Origin: Flammula alnicola
Lineage: Eukaryota; Basidiomycota; Agaricomycetes; Agaricales; Strophariaceae
DNA length: 50,765 bases
NCBI GenBank assembly: GCA_015499995.1
Contig: JADNRV010000340.1
Location: 1 to 50,765 of the forward strand
Reading direction: 5' to 3'
Numbering within the stretch: the first letter of the stretch is position 1; each line of letters opens with the position of its first letter. Below the pieces are notes generated by a model. It did not search any database and was not told the origin of the DNA. It saw only the letters and a list, made by a program, of their open reading frames with translations. The position numbers and the translations under genes are program-made. This document shows positions 1 to 10,064 of the stretch, one piece after another.

Positions 1-3000
1 GATGGTCTGTCGATAATAGCTCTGCCCGATCTAAAATAGGAGTGAGCCCAACGAGCTAACGAATCGAATTATCAAGATTTTGCAATACCTTTACAATATT
101 CTCCGTAATGTGTTCCTCCAGAAGTGCAAGTACTTCCTGCTTCTTAGACAAAGGGTAGATGACCTATCAGGATGTCAGTGAGATGCGACAGAAAGCCTAC
201 GGTGACGATTAGACGAACCTGGTCAACAAAGATCGTGTTTCGAAGCACATTTGCCAAGTTGGCTGCATAGCGAAGAAAATGAGGGTGGTCGTCTACGAGA
301 CAATCATTAGAAAGCTGGCGCCATGTCCAAAACTAGCTAACCTTCAGGAACTGCCTTCTTAACATAAGTTCGTTTGATTTTACCGAGAGACATATTGACC
401 TGCCCGTACTTCTGCATCATATAGACATCCTGCGAGTAGTTAGTGAGAATGACTTGACATTCAAGGCGCAAAATATGCCACCTCTGATATTAGCTGTCGT
501 AGAATTTGCAACAATTTCGTTTGGTCAATTGTGTCGAAGCATGCTTGTACGTCTACCTTAACGAAGTAGAGTTTGGGTCTGTCCTGATGTCAGCATTTGG
601 ATTTCAATATCGACAAGAAATACGCACAGAGCACCATTCGTATCTCGTGGAAGGGCAGCTTTGAGTTGCTTCAGTTTGTAGTAAATATCGTCGGGACTGA
701 AAGTAGAGGCCCCGAGAAGTTGGGGTTGATTGGTCTGCACCAAGAATTAAATGTCGCATCGGATGACGAAGGATTGAGAAGCTTACGCGCTCATATGTCA
801 GGATGCTGAACGCAGCTTGAAGGATCTGATTAATGGATTGCTCGGTGGTGAACGAGCCCTATCAAGGTTGTCAGAACGGAGGCTAGCATTGTTGGATAAC
901 TCGAGACATACACGGTTCATGGTTTTTCTCCTGCGGAGATTGACAATGGGTCGAACGCCTGTATCTTTGGGTAGTAGTCGAACGAAAGAGAACCCCAGTC
1001 TACGCTGTCTGAGGATCTCTGCCGCCTCAGCCTGATCATAGCAAATTAATAAGAAAGTTCATCGCATTGGTGACAGAGCTCACATCAGATAGCTTTTCGA
1101 AGGTGACTGAGGTTAGCCGTTCGATGAGAGGAGCACAGAGTGTCGCCCAGTCGTCGTGCCTGAAGTAAAGCACTTGATTACGAAAAGCCGACGACTCTGT
1201 GACATAGAATGTTGTCTATGCAATCGCAGTCGTCAATTAACCTTGAACATCTTCAAAGCTCGCAAAAGTCACCTTCAATAGTGGTAAAACAAACGAGTCG
1301 AAATACCAGAATAGAAAATCCTCCAACAACTCGCGACGTTTGAGAGCATCAGAAACCGAGACCCTGGCTTGATGGCGTGCACCAGGGCCTGGAGGAATCA
1401 GCCAATCGCAAGCCGAAGTACTGAAGTTTTGTAGAATGTAATGGAGACTCAATGTCTCATAGCGTCGACAGCTAATAAATTCTTTCACATCTACAGACTC
1501 GTTAGTCACAGAATCAAGAACGAAAACGCAACTCACGCCGGAGGACCAGCTTGAGGTTCGCCCTTGAACCCCAGAATGATTTTGGAATAACAGCATTTGT
1601 TACAAGTGCGACGTAGCGGTAAACCTGAGCAATGCAGACGATTACGGGAAAGACATTATAGAATGCATAAATTTTCCTACCTCTACATGGCTGCAGGCGA
1701 ATTCGACGAATCGGGGTTTGGCTTTCGCGTGTCTGCGAGCCTGAGTGAGGCCGATGGGTGGTATAGGATTACCTGTGGAATCAAGTGATATATTGCCTGT
1801 ACCCAGTGAAATTTGGGAACGGAATTGGACGGAAGTCTCGGACATCAATTCCTGCATATGATACTCAGTACGCAGACAAGTTATCGGCATAAAAAAAAAA
1901 CACCTACAAGTATGACGCTGCTATCCAGGTCTTTAACTCCAATATCCTTGATCTAAATAAAGTAAGACATAACGAATTTCAGAGCCAGGAAGACATGGAC
2001 ACACCTTCGAGGGGCAGGCCCGATCTCTTAGGGGCAGATAGCCGCATTTTCCGTGGCGTCGTAAAAGCCTTTCAAGATGAGGAAGAATGTCCTTCAACCT
2101 TTTTGGAGTTTTGCACGGACCTGCTGTCTGATCAAACTTCGACTTCAGCAAGTTGAAAAGGCGTAGTAGATGAATTTTTGACCTTGATTTCGGTTTCTCT
2201 GTCAAGATAATCGCCAAGAGCAAACGAAGAACTTTTCGTCGCCGTGGAGCAGAAAGGAGTGTTTAGCCCATATTGCCGTGCAAAAATGTATTTAGATAAT
2301 TGTCGAATATTTTCAGCAAGTTTTCGATCGTCGTGAGTCGTCGCAGCATCATCTTTGGCGACGGCTTTCGACCGGTAAGATGGATTGATTCGATTTAGCA
2401 CATCTAAGATAAAATGAAATAAGATGAAAGCTATATTGTCCAACTAAGGGCACTCACGCTTCAATGGCAGCCCAACAACGATATGATTTGTGCAGGGTAT
2501 AAAATTTGGTTTAGAATAAAATAGTCGAGCCCGAACGAAAGATATATCAGCAGGTGAATAGCTGATGAAGTCAGTCAAAGTTGGTGATCAATTCCATGTC
2601 TACATACCTTTTCCCAATTAGAGTCTTCTTGATAGGTTTGTCGGTGCCGGACCCATCAAGTTTTCTTCGCTTCTTGGGCCTTTCGTCTTGTTCATCTGCT
2701 ATGATTTGTCGATGGCGTTTCTCCCCAGTCACAGTCCTTGGTCTCGATGTTTCCGCCGCTGAGGATCGCCACATATCCTGAGCACTTGGCAGAACATAAA
2801 TGATAGGCTCTCCCGTTAATTGACATAAACACCCGTTTGGTAAAGAGGTGAATATCGACGTTTCAGTGAGGAGGTGGAGCATCGCGTCTTCTCCAATTCT
2901 ACAACTCTATATTGATACTATGTCCACAAAAAGGTAGTAAGGTCGAAGGCTTACCGAATAAGCAGTGTCTCCCACTCTGGTGCCTGAAACGCTGTGATAA

Positions 3001-3548
3001 TTGTGTTTATGAAGTAATTCGTGATTCCAATTCTTGCCATCCCCGTCCTCCCATGGTCACCAGCACGCGATGCCTAAAGTGAAAACCATCATCGTCTTTG
3101 ATTGACACATCAGGCAACGAACTTATACTCACAAGTCGGTAGCCGGAAGTGATGACGTTTTGGGGACGCTTGAACTTAAAGAGACGTTCTTGAGCTTGGT
3201 CTAAAATCTGTAAAAGATTAACACTTGTCGAAGGGAACCATCACAACAACTTGAATTTGAACTCACCTCACGCATATCAAGCATGGGAGGGTAAATTCGA
3301 AATGCCTTTACTTTGGGCTCCTTGGCTGCGACATAAGACGCGTCCAGAAGATTGGCATAGGTTTCTGAGTCGTTTTCATGCGAAAGGGAAATGTAAGCAG
3401 CATTGGAACTGCTCTCTGGCGACTCAAGGAGGTCAGCCAAGTAAGTTCGTAAGGCTTTGACGCAAGGGTAGTATTTTTTCAGGATGACGGAGGCGACTTG
3501 CGGCAAGAGATCACTCGACATATGGATATTTCTCCGTGTTTGAGCCAA
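1..3548 (-). CDS. TERT: Telomerase reverse transcriptase, 5' two thirds (runs off left edge)
   Basis: This is the catalytic subunit of telomerase, which copies its RNA template onto chromosome ends in the nucleus. The start ATG is at 3548. Exons that keep frame are 3267-3548, 3133-3207, 2955-3073, 2608-2898, 2458-2561, 2183-2403 and 2005-2127, with more below. The N-terminal domain carries the EWETLL block near 2965 and a KRRK basic patch near 2665. The RNA-binding domain shows YIFARQYGLNTPF near 2270 and the CP-type motif RHGKCGYLPLRDRACP near 2020. The T motif is visible as RRELLEDFLFWYFDSF near 1310 and TFYVTESS near 1205. RT motifs 1/2 read RLLPKDTGVRPIVNL (about 950), and motif A reads YFVKVDVQACFDTID (about 550) with its catalytic Asp. 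The last visible exon, IGQSYYRQTI, precedes motif B'. Visible exons are intact, and the C-terminal RT part lies outside the window. Confidence 0.96.
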
Positions 3549-3928
3549 GCATATGAAAGTAAGATCGTCTCTGGGTTGAAGGTATGAGTTGTGGTCATTG
3601 TCTAAAATTACGAGGGCTTCAACATTGCGGAGACCCTGCAGTCACGACCCCGTTAGCGTTAATCACGGGATGTGACTGTTGGCATGAAATTAGTCACTGT
3701 CTGATGTCAGGGTTTCTGTTGGGTTTCTGCAAGGTTTTTGCGGCCACGATCTCATGTAGTAGTGCTTAAGCGCTCTAGCGACTTTCACATTCGATTTTAA
3801 ATCTTGGAGACACCAAGTTTGTCAAGGTCATGATGGCGTATACTCGGATTCACCCTGTTAGGTACGTATTAATAGATCGTCGCGAAAACCTTAATAGTTA
3901 TCTGCATCTCATTGATCTCATCTCTAGG
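3549..3928. other. TERT upstream region
   Basis: These 380 bases lie between the TERT start codon and the target duplication of a hAT-type insertion. No convincing gene is present. Together with 10088-10178 they would have formed a short (about 470 bp) divergent intergenic region shared by TERT and the GTPase gene before the insertions; this is inference from the target duplication. Confidence 0.6.
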
Positions 3929-3936
3929 CTTCGGAT
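3929..3936. repeat. 8-bp target site duplication, left copy (hAT)
   Basis: CTTCGGAT immediately precedes the left terminal inverted repeat and is repeated exactly after the right one at 10080-10087. Confidence 0.85.
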
Positions 3937-4170
3937 TAGGGACTATCATGGTTCGGCAAAGACCGGGTTTATCCGTAGATTGTTTGGACCGGTATCCGTT
4001 TGAACCGACCCCACGATATTTGGGTCAGAACCGTGGGTACCACGGATATTGGGCTGGCCTCAATGCTAATACGATTTTGTAATAGCCGTAATTAATGTGT
4101 TACGTTTACTGATTGATCTAAAAATAAAAAATGTGATCTCTCTCGAATAATTCATCTACATCCCGTTTAA

Positions 4171-4625
4171 TCGAATTTAAGGATTGGTTACATAAGTCTA
4201 ATCATCCAAGGTACGTGGGATAAATGTGCTCTCACGTGTACCGTTTATCGCTCCTAACGAACAGAATGTGTACGCTCCGCGCGCATCCCTTAGGCTCCTT
4301 GCAGCCTCCATTCTGTTCGACGGGACGTAGACGAAGATCTGACCTAAACGACAGATAGGTCTCGGATGGATCTCTTGTGCTCGATGTCTTGGACCAATCC
4401 CTTGTGCTCGATGGTACATGTCTTGGATGGATCCTTTGTGCACTATTGACCATGCATCAGATTCCCCCAAATCCGAGACCCATATCTACGACACCCAGGC
4501 GATCTTGGGCTTCTGCATCCTTCCCGCAACGCTCACAGATTCCTGGGTAAGCCACTAGCTGGCCTCCTTTCTGCTATGCTCACGATTTTGTAGATACAGT
4601 CATTTCGTCACATCTTTCGTTTACC
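4171..4625 (+). repeat. Ngaro split direct repeat A1
   Basis: This 455-bp block is repeated at a constant offset of 4806 bp as A2 (8977-9431), and I found no difference reading them side by side. It ends 46 bp before the gag ATG, so it probably carries the element's promoter. It contains an 11-bp inverted repeat (4258-4268 / 4309-4319) and an imperfect repeat of a ~27-bp GGATGGATC-type unit around 4365-4440. Confidence 0.93.
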
Positions 4626-4671
4626 ATCGAGTCATTCTTCCCATCGACACTTCGTCTCTCACTTCCCTTGC

Positions 4672-5928
4672 ATGACGGAGCTGTCGGATACTGCATCTAC
4701 GGAGCCCCCGAACACCACAGCTGCGAATCCGACGACTGAAGAAGGCGAAGCGCAACCTGAAGTTCCCGCTGCGTCTCTGCCAGTCGAGGCTTCCAATCGT
4801 TGCGGCAAGTGTTTGGATGAATATCGGGCAGGCGCCCTTACCAAGGTGCAGGCGTTCATCCGAATCCAGCAAATCATTGGCCAGTATGCCAACGATTCGC
4901 AAGCGGGGCCTGCTGTTGCGGCTCTCGAGTCCTATCTCGGAATGCTCGACAACTTCGATTGGTTCAGGAAGAAGGCGGCTGAGCGGGGCGGCGAGGCGCA
5001 AGTTGAAGAGGTCGAGCGTGAAGAGGGAGAAGGAAGTGATGTTGGGAACACACAGGATCTCCCCGCTGGGCACGCGCGACCCGCGAAGCGCGACAGATCC
5101 CCTGACATTGATGACGAGCCCGACCTCGGGGGCGCCAGACGAAAGATCGAGGTCCAGAAGTTTCCGTGGGTCATACAAGAAGAAATCACGCCGTCGACCC
5201 TCTCGCCTGAGCTCAAGCAAACCCAGCTTGCTCTCGAGAATTTCTCTCGGGATCCCAAGCTTGCAAAGGCATCGCTCCTCAACTCCTCCCGTTGCCCTCA
5301 GTTCCCCGACAATGAATGGGCCAACATTCTTGCAGGACGAGTTGTCGACTTCGACCATGTCTTTTCGGGCGTTTACTCCCTCGCGCCTGATGAACGACGA
5401 CGAGAGCGAATGGGACCTTTCGAAGTTGTGGTTGGATCTTCCGCACCAGCAAAAGTTGTTCGATCCCATTCCGACTGGGTTATCGCCTGGGACCAGTACA
5501 TCGATGCCGTCATTTATGTCTTTCCTCACCGACAACCAGAGCTCGTCCATTATGGAAAATTCCTCCGCCAGCTTTTCACCTCCGTCCCTACCGAGCGACA
5601 TCTCCGGGTCATACAGTTCGACAAGGCTGTTCGATTGCGAGTTTCCCAACGGCGAGATCTCCTCCTTACTGACCATGCCCAGTTCGCCGACCTCAGCATT
5701 CTCTGGCTCCAGCATGGCAGTGGAGCCGGAACTAGTTCGGACCGTGGAGGAAGAAGATCATCTGCTACTTCGACTGAGCACCGGCGACGGGATGCTTGCA
5801 GACGATGGAATGATGGCAAGTGCCCAAACTCTGCTGCCGTTTGCAATTACGCCCACGTCTGTGCGAAGTGTCGCAATGCCAGCCACATATCCGCTGAATG
5901 TGGATCTAGTACCGCAGTTCGCAAATAA
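4672..5928 (+). CDS. Gag-like protein of the Ngaro element
   Basis: This 418-residue ORF is the first gene of the retroelement and starts 46 bp after repeat A1. The N-terminal half is acidic and Pro/Ala/Glu-rich. The C-terminal 35 residues hold a Cys-rich block: a C-x7-C-x6-C-x3-H arrangement followed by CAKCRNASHISAEC, a C-x2-C-x4-H-x4-C zinc knuckle. By analogy with other retroelement Gag proteins it probably packages the element RNA. It overlaps the open RT frame (+1 relative to gag) for all of its last 1.1 kb. How RT is translated (frameshift, reinitiation or a separate transcript) cannot be told from sequence. Confidence 0.85.
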   Translation: MTELSDTASTEPPNTTAANPTTEEGEAQPEVPAASLPVEASNRCGKCLDEYRAGALTKVQAFIRIQQIIGQYANDSQAGPAVAALESYLGMLDNFDWFRKKAAERGGEAQVEEVEREEGEGSDVGNTQDLPAGHARPAKRDRSPDIDDEPDLGGARRKIEVQKFPWVIQEEITPSTLSPELKQTQLALENFSRDPKLAKASLLNSSRCPQFPDNEWANILAGRVVDFDHVFSGVYSLAPDERRRERMGPFEVVVGSSAPAKVVRSHSDWVIAWDQYIDAVIYVFPHRQPELVHYGKFLRQLFTSVPTERHLRVIQFDKAVRLRVSQRRDLLLTDHAQFADLSILWLQHGSGAGTSSDRGGRRSSATSTEHRRRDACRRWNDGKCPNSAAVCNYAHVCAKCRNASHISAECGSSTAVRK

Positions 5929-7756
5929 GAGGAGGTCTCAGTTCGACTTCTGGTCATCGCGCCCGTCGTATGCCAGGAGTTTCATGTGGAGCGATGATGG
6001 CGGCGTCCGTGTTACCCTCGCCAAGGCCTCTGAAACACTGCTGCCTCTTCCCCCTGTACCCCAACATGAACTCGACAATGAACGCGCCACCGCCACTATC
6101 ACCAATAACCCACACTTATTTAAGATCGTATCACCTGTGGTTGTCACAAGGTTTGCCGACTACCTCACGACACACCCGAATGCTCCTTTCGTCGCCTCTG
6201 TATGCGAAGGCCTCATAAATGGCTTCTGGCCCTGGGCTGACACTATGTCGGTCCCTCTTCCCATCACCCTTGATGCTCGCAGCCATATTCGTGACCCAGC
6301 TCACTGCGAGTTTGTCAAGGAACAGGTCAGGAAGGAGATCGACTATGGGTGTTTCTCGGAGACTTTCCCCAAGCTCCTCCCAGGCATGCTGTCTGTACCG
6401 GTCACCGTCGCTCACAAAGCTCGATCTACCAAACTTCGCATGTGCGTCAACCATAGCTCGGAACCATTCTCGAGAAACAGTATGATCAAGAAGTCCGACG
6501 TCTCTGTGCCTCTCGACAATCTCCAAGACTTGGGTCATATCCTACGGGGATTGCACATTGCTTTCCCTGGCCAGCGCCTCGTCCTGTGGAAGTCCGATGT
6601 CAAACGCGCTTACCGAACCTTGCCGGTGAATGAATATTGGCAGATCAAGCAGGTCGTGAGCACCGCAGATGGCTATAACGTCGACCGATGCAATAACTTT
6701 GGAGGACGAGCTTCGGGCGGCCTCTGGGGTGCCTTCTTTTCGTTGGTCCTTTGGATTGCTATCTACATCAAGTTCATTGCTGATATGCTTGCCTACGTTG
6801 ATGACGCCTACTCCTGGGACTTTGAAGGGAGTCTTCTCCACTATGCGCCATATGACACTCTCATGCCTACAAAGCAAGCACGTTTCCTCCAACTCCTTGA
6901 TGAACTGGGTGTCCCACATGACAGAGAGAAGCAAATATGGGGGCCACGGATCACCATCATTGGCTTCGACGTCGACCCGAATGCTATGACCATCACGATG
7001 CCAGATGACACGAAATCGGACCTCGTTTCAGCCATTCGACTCTTCGCCGTCGCAGGCCATCGTCCTAAGCTTCTGGATTACCAGCGTCTGGCTGGCTGGA
7101 TAAACTGGGCACTAAATGTGTACCCGTTACTCCGTCCTGGTCTCAGCACCCTCTACGCCAAGATTTCGGGAAAGAACCAGGCCCTGCGTGAAATATATGT
7201 CAACAAGCAGCTCTGCCGTGAGCTGATATGGATCGCGGACCATCTCGAGACTTCCAACGGCATATTCATGATGGACTCGGTCGACTGGCCTCTACATTTT
7301 GCGGACCATGTCCTGTACTCAGATGCCTGTCTGTTTGGCATGGGTTTCTGGTCCCCATTGCTTGGCAGAGGTTTCCAATACGACATTCAGCTGACCGAGA
7401 CAAAGACCATCTTTTTCTGGGAGGCTTATGCAGTGCTTTCTGCGCTGCATTGGGCTGTCCGTTTCATCCACCCTCGTCCAACCCGCATCCTAATCTGCAC
7501 CGACAACATGAACACCGTCTCCATGTTCCACAGCCTCCGGGCAACGCCCACGTACAACCCTATCCTGATTACGGCCGTTGATCTTCTCATGCGCTATAAT
7601 GTCCAGCTGCGTGTTTGCCACGTTCCGGGCAACCAGAATGTAGTCGCAGATGCCCTGTCACGTTTCCAGAACCATGTAGCACGCGCTGGCTGCCCACGTA
7701 TTGCCATTCTACCATTTCAACCCCCTCGTCTTTCGCTGGGGGCGGAATTTTTATGA
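4817..7756 (+). CDS. Reverse transcriptase-RNase H of the Ngaro element
   Basis: The frame is open from 4817, but recognisable polymerase sequence starts only around 5750-6000, so the true start is unsure and may lie near the gag stop. The RT domain shows KSDVKRAYRTLPV (motif A, about 6590), FGGRASGGLWG (motif B region, about 6700) and LAYVDDAYSW with the catalytic YVDD (about 6790). RNase H follows, with YSDACLFGMGFW (7318), a WEAYAVLSAL block (7420), CTDNMNTVSMF (7498) and HVPGNQNVVADALSR (7620). All are uninterrupted. The stop overlaps the recombinase start codon in an ATGA at 7753-7756. Confidence 0.92.
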   Translation: MNIGQAPLPRCRRSSESSKSLASMPTIRKRGLLLRLSSPISECSTTSIGSGRRRLSGAARRKLKRSSVKREKEVMLGTHRISPLGTRDPRSATDPLTLMTSPTSGAPDERSRSRSFRGSYKKKSRRRPSRLSSSKPSLLSRISLGIPSLQRHRSSTPPVALSSPTMNGPTFLQDELSTSTMSFRAFTPSRLMNDDESEWDLSKLWLDLPHQQKLFDPIPTGLSPGTSTSMPSFMSFLTDNQSSSIMENSSASFSPPSLPSDISGSYSSTRLFDCEFPNGEISSLLTMPSSPTSAFSGSSMAVEPELVRTVEEEDHLLLRLSTGDGMLADDGMMASAQTLLPFAITPTSVRSVAMPATYPLNVDLVPQFANKRRSQFDFWSSRPSYARSFMWSDDGGVRVTLAKASETLLPLPPVPQHELDNERATATITNNPHLFKIVSPVVVTRFADYLTTHPNAPFVASVCEGLINGFWPWADTMSVPLPITLDARSHIRDPAHCEFVKEQVRKEIDYGCFSETFPKLLPGMLSVPVTVAHKARSTKLRMCVNHSSEPFSRNSMIKKSDVSVPLDNLQDLGHILRGLHIAFPGQRLVLWKSDVKRAYRTLPVNEYWQIKQVVSTADGYNVDRCNNFGGRASGGLWGAFFSLVLWIAIYIKFIADMLAYVDDAYSWDFEGSLLHYAPYDTLMPTKQARFLQLLDELGVPHDREKQIWGPRITIIGFDVDPNAMTITMPDDTKSDLVSAIRLFAVAGHRPKLLDYQRLAGWINWALNVYPLLRPGLSTLYAKISGKNQALREIYVNKQLCRELIWIADHLETSNGIFMMDSVDWPLHFADHVLYSDACLFGMGFWSPLLGRGFQYDIQLTETKTIFFWEAYAVLSALHWAVRFIHPRPTRILICTDNMNTVSMFHSLRATPTYNPILITAVDLLMRYNVQLRVCHVPGNQNVVADALSRFQNHVARAGCPRIAILPFQPPRLSLGAEFL

Positions 7757-8745
7757 ACATTGTACGTTCGGCCAGGCAACCTGTTCGGGTTGCCTGGTCT
7801 CGTGAGCGCCTCGAACACGAGCGCGCAATTGCTCTTGGATTTGCCCTTGAACCATCCTCGGTCTCCTCATACTCATCAGCCCTTCAATCTTATGTTTCGT
7901 TTTGCCACTCCCATTCCTTCACCATTGAACCTACCCCTGACACTCTCAGCCTATACGTTGTTTTCATGTGCCACCACATCAAGCCGACCTCCGTTAAGTC
8001 CTATCTCTCTGGAATTTGTAACCAGCTCGAAACCTTTTATCCGAATGTACGCGAGGTGCGTAAGCACAAACTGGTCACCCGCACACTCGTGGGTTGCACC
8101 AAAATCCGCGCGTCGCCTACCACAAGGAAGCGACCTCTCACGCGCCAAGAGCTGTCTTCTGTCCAGTCCACGTTATCCCCGCCAGCCTCCCACGATGACA
8201 GCTTGTTCCTCGCAATCCTCCTCACTTCCTTCCACGGCCTGATGCGTTTGGGCGAGAACGTCTGGCCTGACAAAGCTTCTCTGCAAGATTATCGCAAGGT
8301 CATCATGCGCGGATCTGTCTCGATGATTCGAGACGAGTCCTATTCCTTCCTTCTCCCATCCCACAAAGCCGACCGTCTGTTTCAAGGCAACCGCATCCTC
8401 ATACACTCTACAACTTCAGGCGACAATCCACTCAAGGCTTTTTCATTGTATCTCAAATCTCGCGATGGCCTCTTCCCATTCAAGCCTGAGCTGTGGCTGC
8501 GTGAGAATGGCACCATCCCGACCCGACGCTGGTTTATGACCCGTCTCCTCAAGATTTTCCCTTCTGACGTTGGCGGACATTCTCTCCGGGCAGGTGGCGC
8601 CACGGCATTGGCCCTCGCAGGTGTTCCTCCCCATCTTATCCAGGCAATGGGTTGCTGGAGCTCGGACGCCTTCCAGATTTACATTCGTCATCATCCAGCC
8701 TTGCTCGCTGCCCTTCTTTATGGCAATGTTACTGCGCCAACCTGA
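7753..8745 (+). CDS. Tyrosine recombinase of the Ngaro element
   Basis: This 330-residue product (starting MNIVRSARQPV) replaces the DDE integrase of LTR elements and would integrate a circular cDNA. The catalytic set is present: Arg in HGLMRLGE (about 8240), H-x-x-R in HSLRAGGATAL (about 8580), a Trp in GCWSSDAFQ, and the Tyr nucleophile in YIRHHPALL (about 8680). The N-terminal SAM-like region carries YVSFC and SVKSYLSGI helices. The frame is open 46 codons further upstream (ATG at 7615), but the ATG at 7753 overlaps the RT stop codon (ATGA). That arrangement suits coupled reinitiation, so I chose it. Confidence 0.9.
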   Translation: MNIVRSARQPVRVAWSRERLEHERAIALGFALEPSSVSSYSSALQSYVSFCHSHSFTIEPTPDTLSLYVVFMCHHIKPTSVKSYLSGICNQLETFYPNVREVRKHKLVTRTLVGCTKIRASPTTRKRPLTRQELSSVQSTLSPPASHDDSLFLAILLTSFHGLMRLGENVWPDKASLQDYRKVIMRGSVSMIRDESYSFLLPSHKADRLFQGNRILIHSTTSGDNPLKAFSLYLKSRDGLFPFKPELWLRENGTIPTRRWFMTRLLKIFPSDVGGHSLRAGGATALALAGVPPHLIQAMGCWSSDAFQIYIRHHPALLAALLYGNVTAPT

Positions 8746-8861
8746 TACTCCTTCGTTTTTTCGTTCAACCATCGCGTTCCGCTCAAATTCTTATCTTTCC
8801 AACCAGCAGCATTAATAAACACCCAAAAACACCACAATCCAACCCTATCATAGCTTCCATA

Positions 8862-8976
8862 CGTCGTCTCTCGAAAATACTCACACTGGATCTGCCGCTG
8901 AGCTCAGGGCAGATCCGAGTCACCCTACCTCACCCGATTTTTCGAAATGACTGGAGCGAGCCGAAGGAATGATTAG
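8862..8976 (+). repeat. Ngaro split direct repeat B1
   Basis: This 115-bp block ends in ...GGAATGATTAG directly before A2. It is repeated as B2 at 9658-9772 with no difference seen. Confidence 0.92.
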
Positions 8977-9431
8977 TCGAATTTAAGGATTGGTTACATA
9001 AGTCTAATCATCCAAGGTACGTGGGATAAATGTGCTCTCACGTGTACCGTTTATCGCTCCTAACGAACAGAATGTGTACGCTCCGCGCGCATCCCTTAGG
9101 CTCCTTGCAGCCTCCATTCTGTTCGACGGGACGTAGACGAAGATCTGACCTAAACGACAGATAGGTCTCGGATGGATCTCTTGTGCTCGATGTCTTGGAC
9201 CAATCCCTTGTGCTCGATGGTACATGTCTTGGATGGATCCTTTGTGCACTATTGACCATGCATCAGATTCCCCCAAATCCGAGACCCATATCTACGACAC
9301 CCAGGCGATCTTGGGCTTCTGCATCCTTCCCGCAACGCTCACAGATTCCTGGGTAAGCCACTAGCTGGCCTCCTTTCTGCTATGCTCACGATTTTGTAGA
9401 TACAGTCATTTCGTCACATCTTTCGTTTACC
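8977..9431 (+). repeat. Ngaro split direct repeat A2
   Basis: This is the second copy of the 455-bp A block and directly abuts B1 at 8976/8977. The copies diverge at 4626 and 9432. Confidence 0.93.
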
Positions 9432-9465
9432 CGCCTGCGTCCCTCCCCAGTCATTCTGTTTCTTT

Positions 9466-9615
9466 TCATTGCTTCATCTGACTCTATTTCTGGATGATAG
9501 ACGTTTGTTACAGTCTCTTCGCTCCATTTGACTTTATTTCTCGTCGATAGACATTCGTTACGGTCTCGTTACTTCATCTGACTTTATTTTCGAACAATGG
9601 ACACTAGCTACTCGT
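9466..9615 (+). repeat. Three imperfect 50-bp tandem repeats between A2 and B2
   Basis: Units begin at 9466, 9516 and 9566. Each contains a CATCTGACTTTATTT-like core followed by GATAGAC and GTTACAGTC-like words, and the third is the most diverged. They lie only in the right-hand, non-coding part of the element. Confidence 0.75.
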
Positions 9616-9657
9616 AGCTACCTGTGCTCGCTGTTTGTACGCTTACCATTTGTACGT

Positions 9658-9772
9658 CGTCGTCTCTCGAAAATACTCACACTGGATCTGCCGCTGAGCT
9701 CAGGGCAGATCCGAGTCACCCTACCTCACCCGATTTTTCGAAATGACTGGAGCGAGCCGAAGGAATGATTAG
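9658..9772 (+). repeat. Ngaro split direct repeat B2 (right end of element)
   Basis: This is the second copy of the 115-bp B block. Its last base marks the right end of the element; the following sequence belongs to the hAT-type host element. Confidence 0.92.
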
Positions 9773-10064
9773 ATAGGATCTCAGAGGTGTGAAAATGGGA
9801 TATATATCAAAGAAAAATAGAGGCAAGTACTCGAGTCTAATTTTTTAGTGTCTGGCCTGCTTGTTTGACAGAATTGCAAACCTTTTTTTTCGTCTGATTT
9901 GGGCTTAGAAATATTGAAATAGGTACTAGTAGACTATAAATAAAACATGCAGTCGGCACATCAGTCACAGCCTCACAGGTATGACGGATTTACCCACACC
10001 GAACTGTACCTGAACCGTATTCATCAAAAACCGTGGTTCGGGTACGGATAGTTACCGGATTTAT
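9773..10064. other. Right internal part of the hAT-type element
   Basis: This non-coding stretch lies between the Ngaro right end and the right terminal inverted repeat. It contains CCGTGGTTCGGGTACGG-type words that resemble sequence near the left end (4025-4045). No gene was seen. Confidence 0.55.

Larger units (their letters stand above)
4171..9772 (+). mobile_element. Ngaro-type tyrosine-recombinase retrotransposon, apparently intact
   Basis: The 5602-bp element carries gag-like, RT-RNase H and tyrosine recombinase ORFs in that order and has split direct repeats. Repeat A1 (4171-4625) recurs as A2 (8977-9431), and B1 (8862-8976) recurs as B2 (9658-9772). This A1-ORFs-B1-A2-B2 layout is diagnostic of Ngaro/PAT-like members of the DIRS order, which insert through a circular intermediate by a recombinase and leave no target duplication. 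None is seen here. All three reading frames are open and both repeat pairs look identical, which suggests a recent insertion. No integrase or methyltransferase domain was seen. Confidence 0.93.

Noticed and set aside
4198..4470. 90-codon ORF in both A repeats (also 9004-9276)
   Set aside because: Identical only because the repeats are identical; composition is not protein-like and it lies in the presumed promoter.
4621..5715. 364-codon open frame antisense to gag
   Set aside because: It mirrors codon structure of the stop-poor gag/RT overlap and shows no domain, so it is treated as a shadow.
9432..9657. LTR retrotransposon with two LTRs (4171-4625 and 8977-9431)
   Set aside because: The recombinase ORF, the B1/B2 repeats and the absence of a target duplication show a split-repeat Ngaro element, not LTRs.
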